Below, piece after piece: positions 46,278 through 57,477 of a DNA stretch of 64,000 nucleotides. This stretch comes from Diadema setosum. Lineage: Eukaryota > Echinodermata > Echinoidea > Diadematoida > Diadematidae. The notes below the pieces were generated by a model. That model worked only from the letters and a program-made list of their open reading frames with translations. It did not search any database and was not told the origin of the DNA. The position numbers were made by a program, and so were the translations under genes. Location: NCBI RefSeq assembly GCF_964275005.1, contig NC_092690.1:6363336-6427335 (forward strand), in the 5' to 3' direction. Position 1 is the stretch's first letter. Every line of letters starts with the position of its first letter.

Positions 46278-46364
46278 CGACACAGAGCAGGTAATATTTG
46301 AGGTAATTCCTGCGATATCTCCGATCACAGACACAGAGGGCGCCGTTGCTATGATGTGTACACC
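46278..46364 (-). CDS. Peptide gene 3, exon 2 (four-cysteine domain)
   Basis: The acceptor reads TTTCTTTCCTCAG|GGTGT. GG joins the exon 1 base A to give Arg, as in gene 1, then the frame opens CTHHSNGALCVC. The exon is called to the GTAAGT donor at 46277. Confidence 0.83.
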
Positions 46365-48073
46365 CTGAGGAAAGAAAGGGAGAGAGCGAAAGAGAAAGAA
46401 AAAAGGATGAGTCCCATTGGGTCGTAAAATGGTTTAAAGGGGTGGTACAGATACTTCAAAAACCATTTTCTGAAAATGTTAACTTCTACAGGGATTCAAA
46501 CTTTATTTTATGAAAATTTGTTTTGGAATGGCTGAGACATCAAATACAAAGTACAACATTTGTAAAACAAAACAATCCCAATAAAAAGTTGGACATGCCT
46601 TTTAAAAGGATCGCTTTTTGAGGGATATCTCAGCCATTTCATAACCGATTTTCATCACATAAACTAGTGATTCCTTCTAGAACTATGATAATATTATGTC
46701 CTTTCATATTTCATGGAAGGTTATCTAAAAAAAAAAAAAATCATCATTGAAACAAATTAAAAACCTGAAGCCCCATCTCGACCGAAACTGTACCATCCTT
46801 TAAGCACCATTTCCCCCATTCTAGAATAGAATCTTAAGCAAACGTATGAAGTCCATAATCAGATAGAGCAACATAAAACCTATTTCAAATGACACCTTCC
46901 TTGTTTTATATATAACAATCATCTTTACGTTGTGATTTAAAAAAAAATCCCACATTTTGTTATCATTTTTCTTTTCTTTTAGCAGGTTAAATCTCATTGT
47001 TATATCTCAATTTGACAAAGAACTGAGTTAACGCGATCAAGCTCTGCATCATTGTCTCCATTCATTTCATTTGGTTCCCCATCTCCATTCTCCAAATATT
47101 TCATCACTATCATGTGTACTTCTAGGATCCTCTTCGAAAGTGTTGGGCCCTTTATTATTGTTGAAATGTCATTACTTACATGTGGGGCCTACGTTGTGAG
47201 TATATATTATTGATTAAGTTGAGATGAAGAAACATAAAAATGAACAACAACTTCAACTACCTCAACTACATCTATAAGTGTATGTGCGTGTGTGTGTGGG
47301 GGGGGGGGGGGGGGCCTTCGGATTTAGTTCACATGTGGACAGTCGCTTGCACTTGATGAGTACGTGTATGTGCTAATACAATTATCGTGAAAAGAAAATC
47401 CCTTACTATTTGGTGTGAATGTCTATGCGGCCGTGTCTTTAATCAAGTTGTGGATTAGCCAGGCTGTTGACGGTGTGGTTTCAGGCCTTTTGTTTGTTTG
47501 TTTGTTTGTTTGTTTGTTTGTTTGTTTGTTTTTAGTATTTTAAATAATCATAGCCATCACATACAGGTATGGTTTGCGTTTGACACGATGACCCTGAAGT
47601 TAATCTTACCCTCACACTAAAATTTCCACTATTCAAGTAGACACCTCAGTGCGCCAAAGTTTTTATTATCATTATTGTCATTCAGAAATTGTGTTTATTT
47701 TGAGCTGGTACAAAGCTTCTGTTGCAGTGTACAGTAATGTTTTGCATACTTACTGCATTGCATTAGGTCTGGCACATTTTTATTAGTTTTCTTAGGAAAC
47801 AGATAGAAGTAGGAATTAACATGTAGGATATGTACAAACAAATGAAAAGAAAAGGAGACACAGCATGCAATTTTGTCTTGTAACTTGTAACTTACTTATG
47901 ATTCTTTTGCCTCCCCCACGCTTGACGATGGTCCTAGCTTCTTGACTACCGCCCTCGTCGGCGAAATCCATGACAGCTTGGAGATCCTCCTCGGTGAAAT
48001 CGAAATCGACGGCTGATACGATGGCTAACAGCAGACTTGCCGCCACAAGTATGGCAAGGATTTTGGAAGCCAT
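46278..48073 (-). CDS. Four-cysteine cationic peptide precursor, gene 3 (3' end uncertain)
   Basis: Exon 1 is 48073-47896, the intron 47895-46365 (1.53 kb, GT-AG) and exon 2 46364-46278. Residues 1-22 are a signal peptide (MASKILAILVAASLLLAIVS), the prosegment is shorter and less acidic (9 Asp/Glu), and Lys-Arg at 51-52 releases a peptide starting GGGKRIIRC. The cysteine pattern C-x8-C-x-C-x14-C is exact, with core CVCDRRYRRNYLKYYLLC and net charge about +7. It is the most diverged member: the mature N-terminus is GGGKRII instead of GRF(F/R), and KNP is replaced by NYL. The sequence right after the last cysteine codon is VCG|GTAAGT-like, a strong donor, so a third exon may exist. Read through, the frame adds 15 residues including a fifth cysteine and stops at TGA (46233-46231). 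A family D MITE lies in the intron only about 70 bp from exon 2. Confidence 0.8.
46434..46803. mobile_element. MITE family D, copy 3, in the intron of peptide gene 3
   Basis: The ends are TTAAAGGGGTGGTACAG and CTGTACCATCCTTTAA. The inner inverted halves share ATATCTCAGCCATTTCAT-type sequence and its inverse. Confidence 0.75.
47481..47531. repeat. TTTG microsatellite
   Basis: About twelve TTTG units in the intron of peptide gene 3. A G-run lies at 47298-47314. Confidence 0.9.
47896..48073 (-). CDS. Peptide gene 3, exon 1 (signal, acidic prosegment, Lys-Arg)
   Basis: 59 codons plus one base (A). The donor reads ATCATAA|GTAAGT. An upstream in-frame Met six codons earlier (MYSPSR) is possible, but the Met at 48073 gives the better signal peptide. 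Confidence 0.85.
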
Positions 48074-48589
48074 TCTGGAAGGGCTGTACAATCAAGGTTT
48101 CAGCAACATGAAGAAACTACAGTAAGTGAAATTGTAGGTCTGTATGCTGGGGCGTTCATTTAAAGACGAATCCATTAGTTCGCTATAAATGTTCAAGGCA
48201 ATGTACACGAGGCCGTAGATTATGGTTTCAGTGGTCAGATTTCAAGAGACTCATCCCTAAGCTGGTTTTAGGAGTATTACAGAGGAATTAGATGAAAAGA
48301 GAGAAAAAAAAATCTGAGGTTCTATACAAAGATTATCGACGCCATATTGATAAACAATTTGTTCGTGTCTTGATCTTCAGGCAGTTAAGGTTATGATTTT
48401 AAATCATTCAGTCATTAGGTACAACAATGGCCGATCACCACGCCAGCCAGAAAAGGTGGCCAAACGTCAATCTTCTGATTGTGGACTCTTGTTATAATGA
48501 CAAATGTGTGTATCTGGGTGAAATGTGGCTTTCCTGGAATTTTTAAATTTGTGGGGTTTTTGAGGTAGAAAATATCATTGATAGATTTC

Positions 48590-48853
48590 TTCAAATTCAT
48601 GGCATTCTTCCGTCGAGGTGTTTTCATTGCAACTGATTGACAAATTGCCCTCCATCGACGTAAATAAGCACTGAATTGATCAGTGTTTTGGTAGTAGTCA
48701 TGATAACAAATCATGGGCGTACATACTCGAGCAGGATTCGAACCTACGACCTCCTGATCACCGGACAGGCGTCATCTCCACTAGACCACCAAGATTTCGC
48801 CCGACAACAAATGTTGGTTCTAATCCTTTTAGCATGCAGCAGGCACTGCGTAC
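48590..48853 (-). mobile_element. tRNA-derived SINE, minus copy of a head-to-head pair
   Basis: On the minus strand the tRNA-like head (TGGTCTAGTGGAGATGACGC, then GTAGGTTCGAATCCTGC, 48726-48800) is followed by the same body as at 27.84 kb, ending at TTCCGTCGAGG near 48611. The head is close to vertebrate-type Asp/Gly tRNA boxes, but the anticodon stem is imperfect, so it is not a working tRNA. Confidence 0.75.
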
Positions 48854-48854
48854 A

Positions 48855-49045
48855 ACACCTCGACGGAAGAATTTCATGAATTTGAATAATTACGCAGTAC
48901 CCGCTGCATGCCATACAAGGATTAGAGCCAACACTTCCTGTCGGACGAAAGCTCGGTGGTCTAGTGGAGATGACGCCTGTCCGGTGATCAGGAGGTCGTA
49001 CGTTCGAATCCTGCTGGAGTATGTACGCCTATGATTTTTTATTTT
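48855..49045 (+). mobile_element. tRNA-derived SINE, plus copy of the head-to-head pair
   Basis: A body end (ACACCTCGACGGAAGAATTTC) leads into a plus-strand tRNA-like head (48957-49022) with the same A and B boxes, followed by GTACGCCTATGATT and a T-run. The copy abuts the minus copy, so the two form a large inverted pair. Confidence 0.75.
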
Positions 49046-49713
49046 TTTTTTTTAATCATGGCTACTAAATAAATTTCTTTTTGTTTTTCTTTTCACAGGC
49101 GAATTTCCGTTGTGCTAGAGTTTTAATTTGATTAGGCTCTTGAATCATTTCACGTAATGGGGCAAATTTAATGACAAGTCATGTATTATGTAGATACACC
49201 CTGTAAACTAATGCGACACTTGACAGGTTTTGTTGGCAATAAGCTAAGAGTTTATCTACATAAGAACTGACTGTAATCCTGGTGATGAATAGTTTGAACA
49301 ACCAAGAAAAATAAAAAAGCAAAGAGAAAAACAATCTTTCAGTTTGAAAGAAATCCTAAGACAAACTATATCATGAAACATCTATCCCGTGGCTCCTAAA
49401 GCAAAATACACAACATGTCAGAAACCTAAAGCCATAATTCCAAGTTTTATTTTTCCTAGTGTGGAACTAAGATAATTACGTCCGTTTGTCATAATATCAC
49501 AGCCGATGTATAAAGAGAACAGCTTTCATCTTGAGACTAATGCAGCACTAGAAAGGTTCTACGGTTCAAAAGGACGTATATCTATATACACTATCGTGAC
49601 ATAGATGGATCTGGCTAGAAAAGGGATTTGCATTGTTTGATTCTGCAGATTTACCTTTTTTCTGCCATAAAGAGACTAATGCAGCACTTGTCAGGTATCA
49701 ACATAAAACTAAC

Positions 49714-50010
49714 TGAATTTTCCATTTCAATTTCAATTTTATTTCCATTTCCATTGAATAAACAGGAAAATCATATACAATACATTTGCAGAACATATTT
49801 GGAACAATTTCAAAGAAAACGTACAAGTGGTCACGAGTAACAACAGAAATTCCTTTCTAAGGTATAATATTATACACATATACATAATACACAGATTAGA
49901 ATGGAAATGGAGGGTCCCACTAAAAAGCAAAGCTTGTAGGGTATGGGACCCTCGGAAATACGTACACAAAATCAAAGAAACCAATGTCAACTGACATGAA
50001 ATTAACTTAG
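49714..50010 (-). mobile_element. LINE 3' end with conserved hairpin
   Basis: On the minus strand a stem AGGGTCCCA/TGGGACCCT (49911-49952) encloses TACAAGCTTTGCTTTTTAG, the same loop as at 62.74 kb. The element ends in a GGAAAT-type tandem tail (49716-49757). No coding sequence remains. Confidence 0.65.
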
Positions 50011-51380
50011 GAAGGAAAAAAGAAAGAAAAAAAGGAAAAAAGAAGAAAAAAGAAGAAGAAAAGGGGAAATGAGACTATGGTACAACACACGCCATCGTGG
50101 ACACAAGCATACTGTACTTCATGATGTCAATGCAATGATAAAACGATAAAACGCTCCCTGGTTTGATATCGCGATTGATTGGGTGCATATACCGGTATGA
50201 ATGCATAGGAACGGATATAAAAAAAAAAGAGAGAAAGAGAATAGACTCACTATTGTCTGGTACAATAAAAGAAATATCTGTGGAAAACTTATGTTAAACA
50301 GATTATTATTTTTAAAGATGATTTCTGTGTGATATCTTAATACTTGTAAAAAAGATGACTTGATTGAGACAATAAAACCGAACCTAATTTGGTTGTATAT
50401 CATAACTCGTATATTGCTGATAAACAGTTTGAAAACTATACAATTTTACAAAATATTATTTGAAGTACACGTAAAAAGTGATTAGAAGCAAACCTAAAAC
50501 AAACGCATCTTCAATCATGCAGTTCTCTACCTTCTAGAGGAAATAATATCGTCCAAACCGCACCACTTTTCTTAATATTTCAGACGGGCGAATAGATACA
50601 TGTTTTTGACATGCTACCCCGCCCTACAGAAAAAATACAACGAAAAGCATCTATAGCATCCGTAGACTTTGCCTTGTTTGCAGAAACAGGGTAAGATGAC
50701 TGTCTTTTATGGAGAACTTGTATTTCATGTCTGTTACTATCAACAAAGGCACTTTATTTTATAATATTTTCTAATTACTCAGTAGTACCTCAGCGCACGA
50801 ACAATGGTGTCGGGTTGAAAGGTCACAAATGCGTCATCATTAATTAGAAGGAAAAAAAAACAACAAACTAACTAACTAACTAACTAACTATAGAACGTCA
50901 TTTCTGCGTATCGGAAAATTCTATAACTTTTGCTCAGAAGGATTAATCGACGTCATTGCAGAAGAGCAAACGAAAAGATGAATATGATAATCCTAATAAG
51001 CAAAGACCGTGATATCAGTAGTAAAGAGGTAGTAGTTCAAGTGATAGAAGTAGAAGGGTTCAGTTGAATGAACTGCAAGAGAAGTTAACCACTCTTTGGA
51101 AGGTAGTCGAACTTCCCTGCTTCGTTACAACGCACACATGCTGAATCTAGACGAAATAACATTTAGCTCCTGGTCGCCGTTGATACAATTTGGCAGAAAG
51201 AAGCGTTGTAAATACCCAACGGAGTCTTGCTCAAGGACACATGACATGCACATTTGAATTTCAACGATGTCTTCTAGACAATACAACGGAACTATGAGAA
51301 TAGCTGTGCTAAAGAACAAGGGAGGAGACCACCCTAATATTGTGGATTGAGTGAATGCAGCAATATTAGTAGTACACATT
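50010..51380. other. Intergenic sequence, nothing recognised
   Basis: GAAA-rich tract at 50012-50065 and a TAAC repeat near 50866-50890. The minus-strand open frame at 51125-51379 lacks any recognisable motif. Confidence 0.45.
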
Positions 51381-51740
51381 AGTGAATGTTTGAGGAAAAT
51401 CGGACAATCCTCTCAAGAGTTATGAATTTTACAATTTTCTGCGCAGTTACTGGTGATTGAGACGACAACTACAGTTTATGTCAAATGCGTAGAACGATAT
51501 CATATGGAAAATGTAAAGAAGCTAAATATTATTTCACTGAATTTCATTTCTTTGAAAAAAAAAATCCCCAGACTTTTTTATTGACGTATGTTAGGGTAAA
51601 TAATATTCTCCCTGCCTTCTGAAAGACACGAGTTTATTTCTCTTTTATTATGCGAGAAAGTGAAATTTATGTTAAATTTTCCTTAATTTTCTTCATATCG
51701 TTCTACCCATGTGTTATCACAAGCTGTAGAAGTCTTTTCA
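51380..51740. repeat. Dispersed repeat, counterpart of 11.39 kb
   Basis: It opens TTTGAGGAAAATCGGACAAT and continues with TCTCAAGAGTTATGAATTTT and AGCTGTAGAAGTCTTTTCAT. The class is unknown. Confidence 0.5.
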
Positions 51741-51864
51741 TATGCCCCGATGGCAGCACAAAAAATTTGAACGGATAAATAACTTTTGAACGGATTTTTC
51801 TCAAATTTTTACTGTGTTTTATTAACTTAACTGCATGCACTTTCCCAATTTAAATATCATTATA

Positions 51865-52113
51865 TGAAGAGTTTGTTTGCAAAAACCGATAAGTCCATAT
51901 TTGTCAAATGGAGATATTTGCGATCAAAGGTCAAGAAAAATAAGGAGAATAGTAAGAAAAATTTTGCTTGTTTTGACTATAACTTCAAAAATATACCTTT
52001 ATATGTAGTGACCAATATATCATTTAAAAGGTATTATTTTGTACTTAATGACAGTGACCGTACTTCAAAATCTTCAAAAATGGACTTATCGGTTTTTGCA
52101 AACAAACTCTTCA
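51865..52113. mobile_element. MITE family B, copy 5, inverted
   Basis: This 249-bp copy has intact 31-nt inverted ends, and its interior is in the opposite orientation to the copies at 33.0, 33.7 and 41.7 kb. ATATA flanks both sides. Confidence 0.88.
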
Positions 52114-52119
52114 TATAAA

Positions 52120-54450
52120 GTTGAACGTGTTCTTTAAAGATCCTTCGTGTCCAATTTATTCATCCGGGTACATTGAACAGGTTATTATACTTGTGCCCTG
52201 CCCAAGCATAATTGTAAACCACTCAACATCCAATTCCCCCCCCCCCCAAAAAAAAAAAAAAAATACTTCGTAATAAACCGTCCAGAAGCAGTAAACATCT
52301 ATAAAGCAAAACTGGTAATTGAAATCATGCTGATCATTATCATCTTTTATCAATATCGTACATCTCATTTTCGATGTGCATGTTGCATCCAAATAATGAT
52401 AATTGCGTAGAGTTGTGTTTATTACGACCCATTGACAAATTGCCTTATATCGATGTAAGGAGTTATTTCTGTCGACTTGGGGCAATTTGTCAATCAAATA
52501 CAAAATTGCATGTAATAGTTTATACAAGAAAAAATAAATAATTGATAGTGAAGGTTTCTGATTGTTCCTCTCTCTGAAACACGAACTAAAAGTGAGGGAC
52601 AGTTGGTATTATCTACAGTGCCTGCTTTTTACGACCTCATGTGCCTCCTTTCACCGTCCTTTAAAATCAGGCTAATTCAAAACATAAAAAACTAAAGAAG
52701 TGAAAGTTATTTTTAAGTTAATAATACAAGAATGGTATGAAAATGATGGCAATAATAATATTAATAATCATAATTATAATAATAATAATTACAATGATAA
52801 TAATGATAATAATAATAATAATAATAACATAATGCAACACAATGCAACCTCAAAACAAAAACTCCATGTCTTGGCCCCTCACTCCTTTGAATACTTCTAA
52901 AGAGTGATACTCATATCTCTATATCTACAAAAAAAAAGTTTGCAAACTTTCATGCCTGAAAAAAATTAAAAAGAAATATGGAAATGCCTTTGTTAGTACG
53001 ACTAAGGAGGCATTTCTGAGGCAGATTATAAGATTAGATTCGGAGCGAATTATCTATAAGATGAAATGTATTGAAACTGCATTATGGCATATAACAAGTT
53101 CCACTAAAAGGACATCAAAACATGGCAAAAACAACGAAACAACGAAATCCTCTTTCTTCGTCTCGGTTTGTCTGTTCATTTGTTTTCCCTTATAAGCTTT
53201 TGCGTATTTGTCTTGAAAATTTTTACTACGTTACACATGGTTCATTGATTCGTTTATATGGCAATAAAATCATTTGCATAACTGAGCTTAGCAAAACACT
53301 TACATCCCTATTGAACAAAGATTAATATAATCAAACTGATCAATTTTACATCATTAACCAGAGTGTCACGGTGTAAATCAGTAACTAAGAGACAAACGGA
53401 TATATATATGAATCAAGATAGATAGATAGATAGATAGAAACAAATAGATATAGTTTATAGACAAACACATGTGAATGGATAAATAGTTAGGTAAATGAAG
53501 AGCTTAATTGCTTCCAAAAGGCGCTAAATCCATCATTTCAATTGATTTAAGCTCTTCAAATATAGATAGGTAGATACGTAGATAAACAGATAGATAAATG
53601 TATAATGAATAAATAAATACTGAAATAAACAAATAGATGAATGAATAAATATACACCATCTCAACGTCCCTGTGGTGCTAATGTAAAGCAGGTCAATAAC
53701 TCACCTTTAGGTTGGTTGCAAAATATTAGCTCGGAACAAGTTGACTGTTGAAGACAACACGTTACTCTCCTTGAACTATTAGAAAGATAATTATCAATGA
53801 CGAAGTCCTATGCGTAGGCAAAACTAGATCTGGAATGAATGCAAATGTGTGTCTACTTTTATAGACTCGAAGACGTGTAAGCGGAAAAAGTTTCTAATTG
53901 GAGAGGTAGAGGTAGCAAGACTGTGTGCCAAGATATTTTAATTGGCGTCATTTTCTCTTTCTTTCTTTCTCGTTCTGCAGTTCTTAAATTCAATCTATCA
54001 ACTGAGAGGGAAGCTTTCGTTTCCATTGTTTTCTCTCTTCGAGAGTCATTTTATAGCTCATATACACGGGATATGCCGTCATCACAATTCTAGATATCCA
54101 ATGATGAGTATCTTTTTGCTAGTTGCTATGTTCGTTTGCTTTTATAGATAGCAAGTGGGACTTAACCCTATTCCTCATTACATGTATTACATAATAGAAT
54201 CAAAACATAAAAAAATACTAGTTGCTAGTTGCAGTGCAAAATGTTAATTCACAAAATGAAATGCAAATATTACTGTTATGTTTATTATCATTATTTGTAA
54301 TTGACATTGTTATTACTACTTTTTTTTTTCCTTTTCTACCACTATGATTACCCTCATTGACCAACAGATGGCGTTGAATCACACTTTTCAAGAAAATACC
54401 AAACTGCAAGAATAACCTTCACTGGATGATTGGAAAAACAATAATGATTT
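52120..54450. other. Intergenic sequence with simple repeats
   Basis: A C/A-run (52237-52263), AAT repeats (52749-52830), GATA repeats (53418-53440) and a small foldback (TGAAGAGCTTAA with TTAAGCTCTTCA, 53495-53559) were seen. A SINE body piece with CAATTTGTCAATCA lies at 52430-52500. No gene was recognised. Confidence 0.5.
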
Positions 54451-54461
54451 GTTTTGTTGCT

Positions 54462-54545
54462 TAACCCTCTGCTTGCCACAGTAATGTTTCACCCATAGCT
54501 TTGTGCGTGAAATCTACATTTGACTCTTTGGCGTAGAAAGGGTTA
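54462..54545. mobile_element. Very small TTAA-ended foldback, 84 bp
   Basis: TTAACCCTCTGCTTGCC at the left and GGCGTAGAAAGGGTTAA at the right are inverted. A TTAA site plus CCCT ends again suggest a piggyBac-like mini-element. Confidence 0.5.
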
Positions 54546-54570
54546 AAACATGTTCCGTTGTCTTAAAGAC

Positions 54571-54715
54571 CTGGGGCCCGTTGCATAAAAGTTACAATTA
54601 TGGTAACTTTGCCATCCAATGGTAACTTCTATGGCATTTTGATTGGCTGTTGAGTATTGTTGCCATGGTAGTTACCATTGGATTACCAGTAACCAGTTAC
54701 CAGTAACATCCGAAC
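54571..54715. repeat. One-ended GGGGCCCGTTGCATAAAA foldback fragment
   Basis: The left end matches the foldback at 58.94 kb. The right end is not seen. The interior repeats GGTAAC and its inverse (GTTACC). Confidence 0.5.
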
Positions 54716-55090
54716 AGTCATGTCCCATCTACCAAGCAATAACCTTTTATAGTACCCAAATTCAAGCGTGAGACGGAACGAGCCCAATACTGAGGGATTT
54801 GCCGATTACTGTATAAAAAAAAAAAAAAACCAGCTATATAGGGTAAAAACATCAACAACACCACAGTGTTGTAAGTGTGCTTTTCCTTGTCAAAGTTGAT
54901 GAAATTCTTCTGTAGCTTTCAAAGTCAGCCTCGACACTAATCGTTTTGCTTTTACTTGACTTTTGATTCAAACTTTGGAAGATTGCCGGCAATGACGCCC
55001 AAGATACCAATGAATGAGTTTTAGGAGAAATAATATCGTCTTTCTCCATCTGGATGTGACGTTGTCGTTTCCCGAGAGGAATTTGTTTCC

Positions 55091-55250
55091 AGGGGGTGTT
55101 TCATCAACGCTTGTCAGCGCCGACAACTGTCGACGCTGACCAATTTCAGCAAAATCCTTGGTTTTGATTGGCTGAGATGCTCTGGTCACTGACTGTTACT
55201 ATGGTGATTCAAGTTGTCAGCGCCGACAAACGTTGATGAAACACCCCCCT
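55091..55250. mobile_element. Foldback MITE, AGGGGGTGTTTCATCAACG ends
   Basis: This 160-bp element has inverted arms of about 40 nt that match at roughly 37 positions. The arms contain GTCAGCGCCGACAA. There is no coding capacity. Confidence 0.8.
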
Positions 55251-56185
55251 GAACATGACAAACATTACTGATCACTTCTACAAACTCACGATGAAATCAA
55301 ATTGATGAAAACATCTCGGTCCTATTTCGGTCCACTTCTTTCTATCTGCCATGGTGGAGTCGTCCTTTTTTTATTTATGGTCTGCTTGTTTCCTTGCTCG
55401 TTTGTCTGTTTATCCGTCTTCTTTCCGTTTGCTGAGTTTGATTGAAGAAATGTGGGTTTTTTTTTTTCGCAACAATGGTAATTCCGCTTATGTTGATGAT
55501 GACTAAATAATCACAAAATGTGTTAAGAGCTTTTTCAAAGTTGTTTTTGTGAAGAAGAAACTAAAACCTTTCAACAGCTACCTCACACATGACGTAACAA
55601 GAGATATTCTTGAAGTGAATTAAGATTACATCACACACAAAAAAAAAAATGTTCTCTGCGGCTGGTTTAATCTCGAATATCTCAATCTAACAAGAATGGA
55701 GATAACTTGTAATGCGATCAAACTTTTCAAATGTACACGACAGGGGTAATCGTATGATCACAACAATGAGAATGATGAGAGAGATAAGAAGAAGAGAATG
55801 AGTAGGAGGAGTCACTTGGAAAGATGAATTATTGTCGCAGGGGCACAAACTTTATTTTTCTCATCAATACCATGAAAAGCACTGAATCTATTTTGAACTC
55901 CGAATCGCAATAAAACTTTATGGCCTTCTTTGATGTCTTTGTCATCGTTTGTACGAATTCAGTTTACTTTTCCTAGTAAAAAACGGTGCCAACAGGTAAG
56001 AAAAGTAGGACTTTCTGCTGTGACGCAACTCATTAATTGATTTCCAGACAAGTGTTTCCTTTGTGAAAAGAGATGTCGACGGAAAACTCGTACCCCATCA
56101 AATTAATTGATCTAATTAGTACACCAATTAGCGCAAATTTCCTTAGCATTTGTTGTCCAACGTAATCAGCAATTAGTAGGCAAGG

Positions 56186-56188
56186 GGT

Positions 56189-56228
<40 letters not shown>

Positions 56229-56265
56229 AAGAGAGAGAGAGGGAGGGAGAGAGAGAAAGAGAAGC
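56186..56265. repeat. GA microsatellite
   Basis: AGAGAG tract with GGGAG interruptions. A 40-nt T run follows at 56350-56389. Confidence 0.9.
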
Positions 56266-56348
56266 ATGATGATAAACCTCCTCCTCCACTGCTTTTCAAT
56301 GGGATCCTACATTAATTTCAATATGTTCGTTGCGGGAAAACAGTCAAA

Positions 56349-56389
<41 letters not shown>

Positions 56390-56778
56390 CAATGTAACCG
56401 TTTTCTTCACATTTCATACCATCTTCGCATCATTAACATTCATGTCATTATCATCATGGTTACTCTTTCATTATCGCTTGTTTTTCTGAGACCCGTGTCA
56501 TTATTGTCTTATATTGGTAGACATATTATTTTTTTTTATCTTCCCATCGCATTTTCCTCGAAAGAGTGGGTGATTGTACGAATATACCGTCATCACCTCC
56601 CACGACTCCCGTCCTTCCCCTCTAAATAACCTCTTTAGAAAACGTAAAGTCATTACTGCCAGCTTGCCATGTATAGCGACACACTTATGATAACATCAGA
56701 TATGCATTTGGCAATAGACCTCTTCACCAGTAGGCATTTGACGATACATCTCACGTGTAGAGTAGTTAGAAGCGTATC

Positions 56779-57025
56779 AGGGCAATTACCCCTCCCCCTC
56801 CCCCTGCCCCCCCCCCCCCCCCGCCCCGAGCAATTACTCCCCCCCCCCCCCCTTCCTCAGGCTAAATGCTGGTTAGTGCTAAGGTTAGAGTAAATATTAT
56901 GACTAGGGTTGGGCTTTAGGGTTAGAATTTGGGTTTGGGTTAGGGTTAGGATTAGGTTTAGGATTAGGATTAGGATTAGGGTCAGGTGAACGGTCCGGGG
57001 TAATTGCCCAGGGGATGATTGCCCT
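56779..57025. repeat. C-run and telomere-like block bounded by GGGCAATTACCCC inverted motif
   Basis: GGGCAATTACCCC near 56780 and GGGGTAATTGCCC near 56998 are inverted. Between them lie C-runs (56806-56852) and about 60 bp of GGTTAGGGTTAGGATTAGG-type repeats (56926-56982). It may be an element carrying telomere-like sequence rather than a true chromosome-end scar. Confidence 0.65.
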
Positions 57026-57382
57026 AGACTCGTTACAAGGCATAAGAATGCATACGGATCCTTCAATAAAATTTTCGACGCGCTCCTCTTCAGAGGAATG
57101 TGTAGTAAAAAGGGAGTATCATCGCTACATTCTTCTTTATCATGTGTAGAATGCATTCAATTTCTCTCTTTTTTTTACGATCGTCATACATTGTACGCTC
57201 CAAAATTTTACAAGTAATTTCTCCATTCAGTCCGCTGTGCATATTACATTTACAGTGACACTTGTCAATTCGCGTATCATAATCATAATACATTATATTA
57301 CTATTATTTGTTGTAAAGTATGAAAGCAAAACTTCCTCGGGTTTACGGGAGATAGGAAGAAAGAATGAGTGAATAGATGAAC

Positions 57383-57477
57383 GGATGAATGAATGAATGA
57401 ATGAATGAATGAATGAATGAATGAATGAATAAATGAATGAATAGATGGATGGATAGATGGATGGATGGATGGATGGT
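57383..57477. repeat. GAAT and GGAT microsatellites
   Basis: About twelve GAAT units followed by GGAT/GGATA units. The Ser/Ile/His-rich minus-strand frames here are artefacts of this repeat. Confidence 0.9.

Noticed and set aside
46041-46334. 97-codon minus-strand frame over peptide gene 3 exon 2
   Set aside because: It is in a different frame from the conserved cysteine domain, which has matching splice sites and paralogs.
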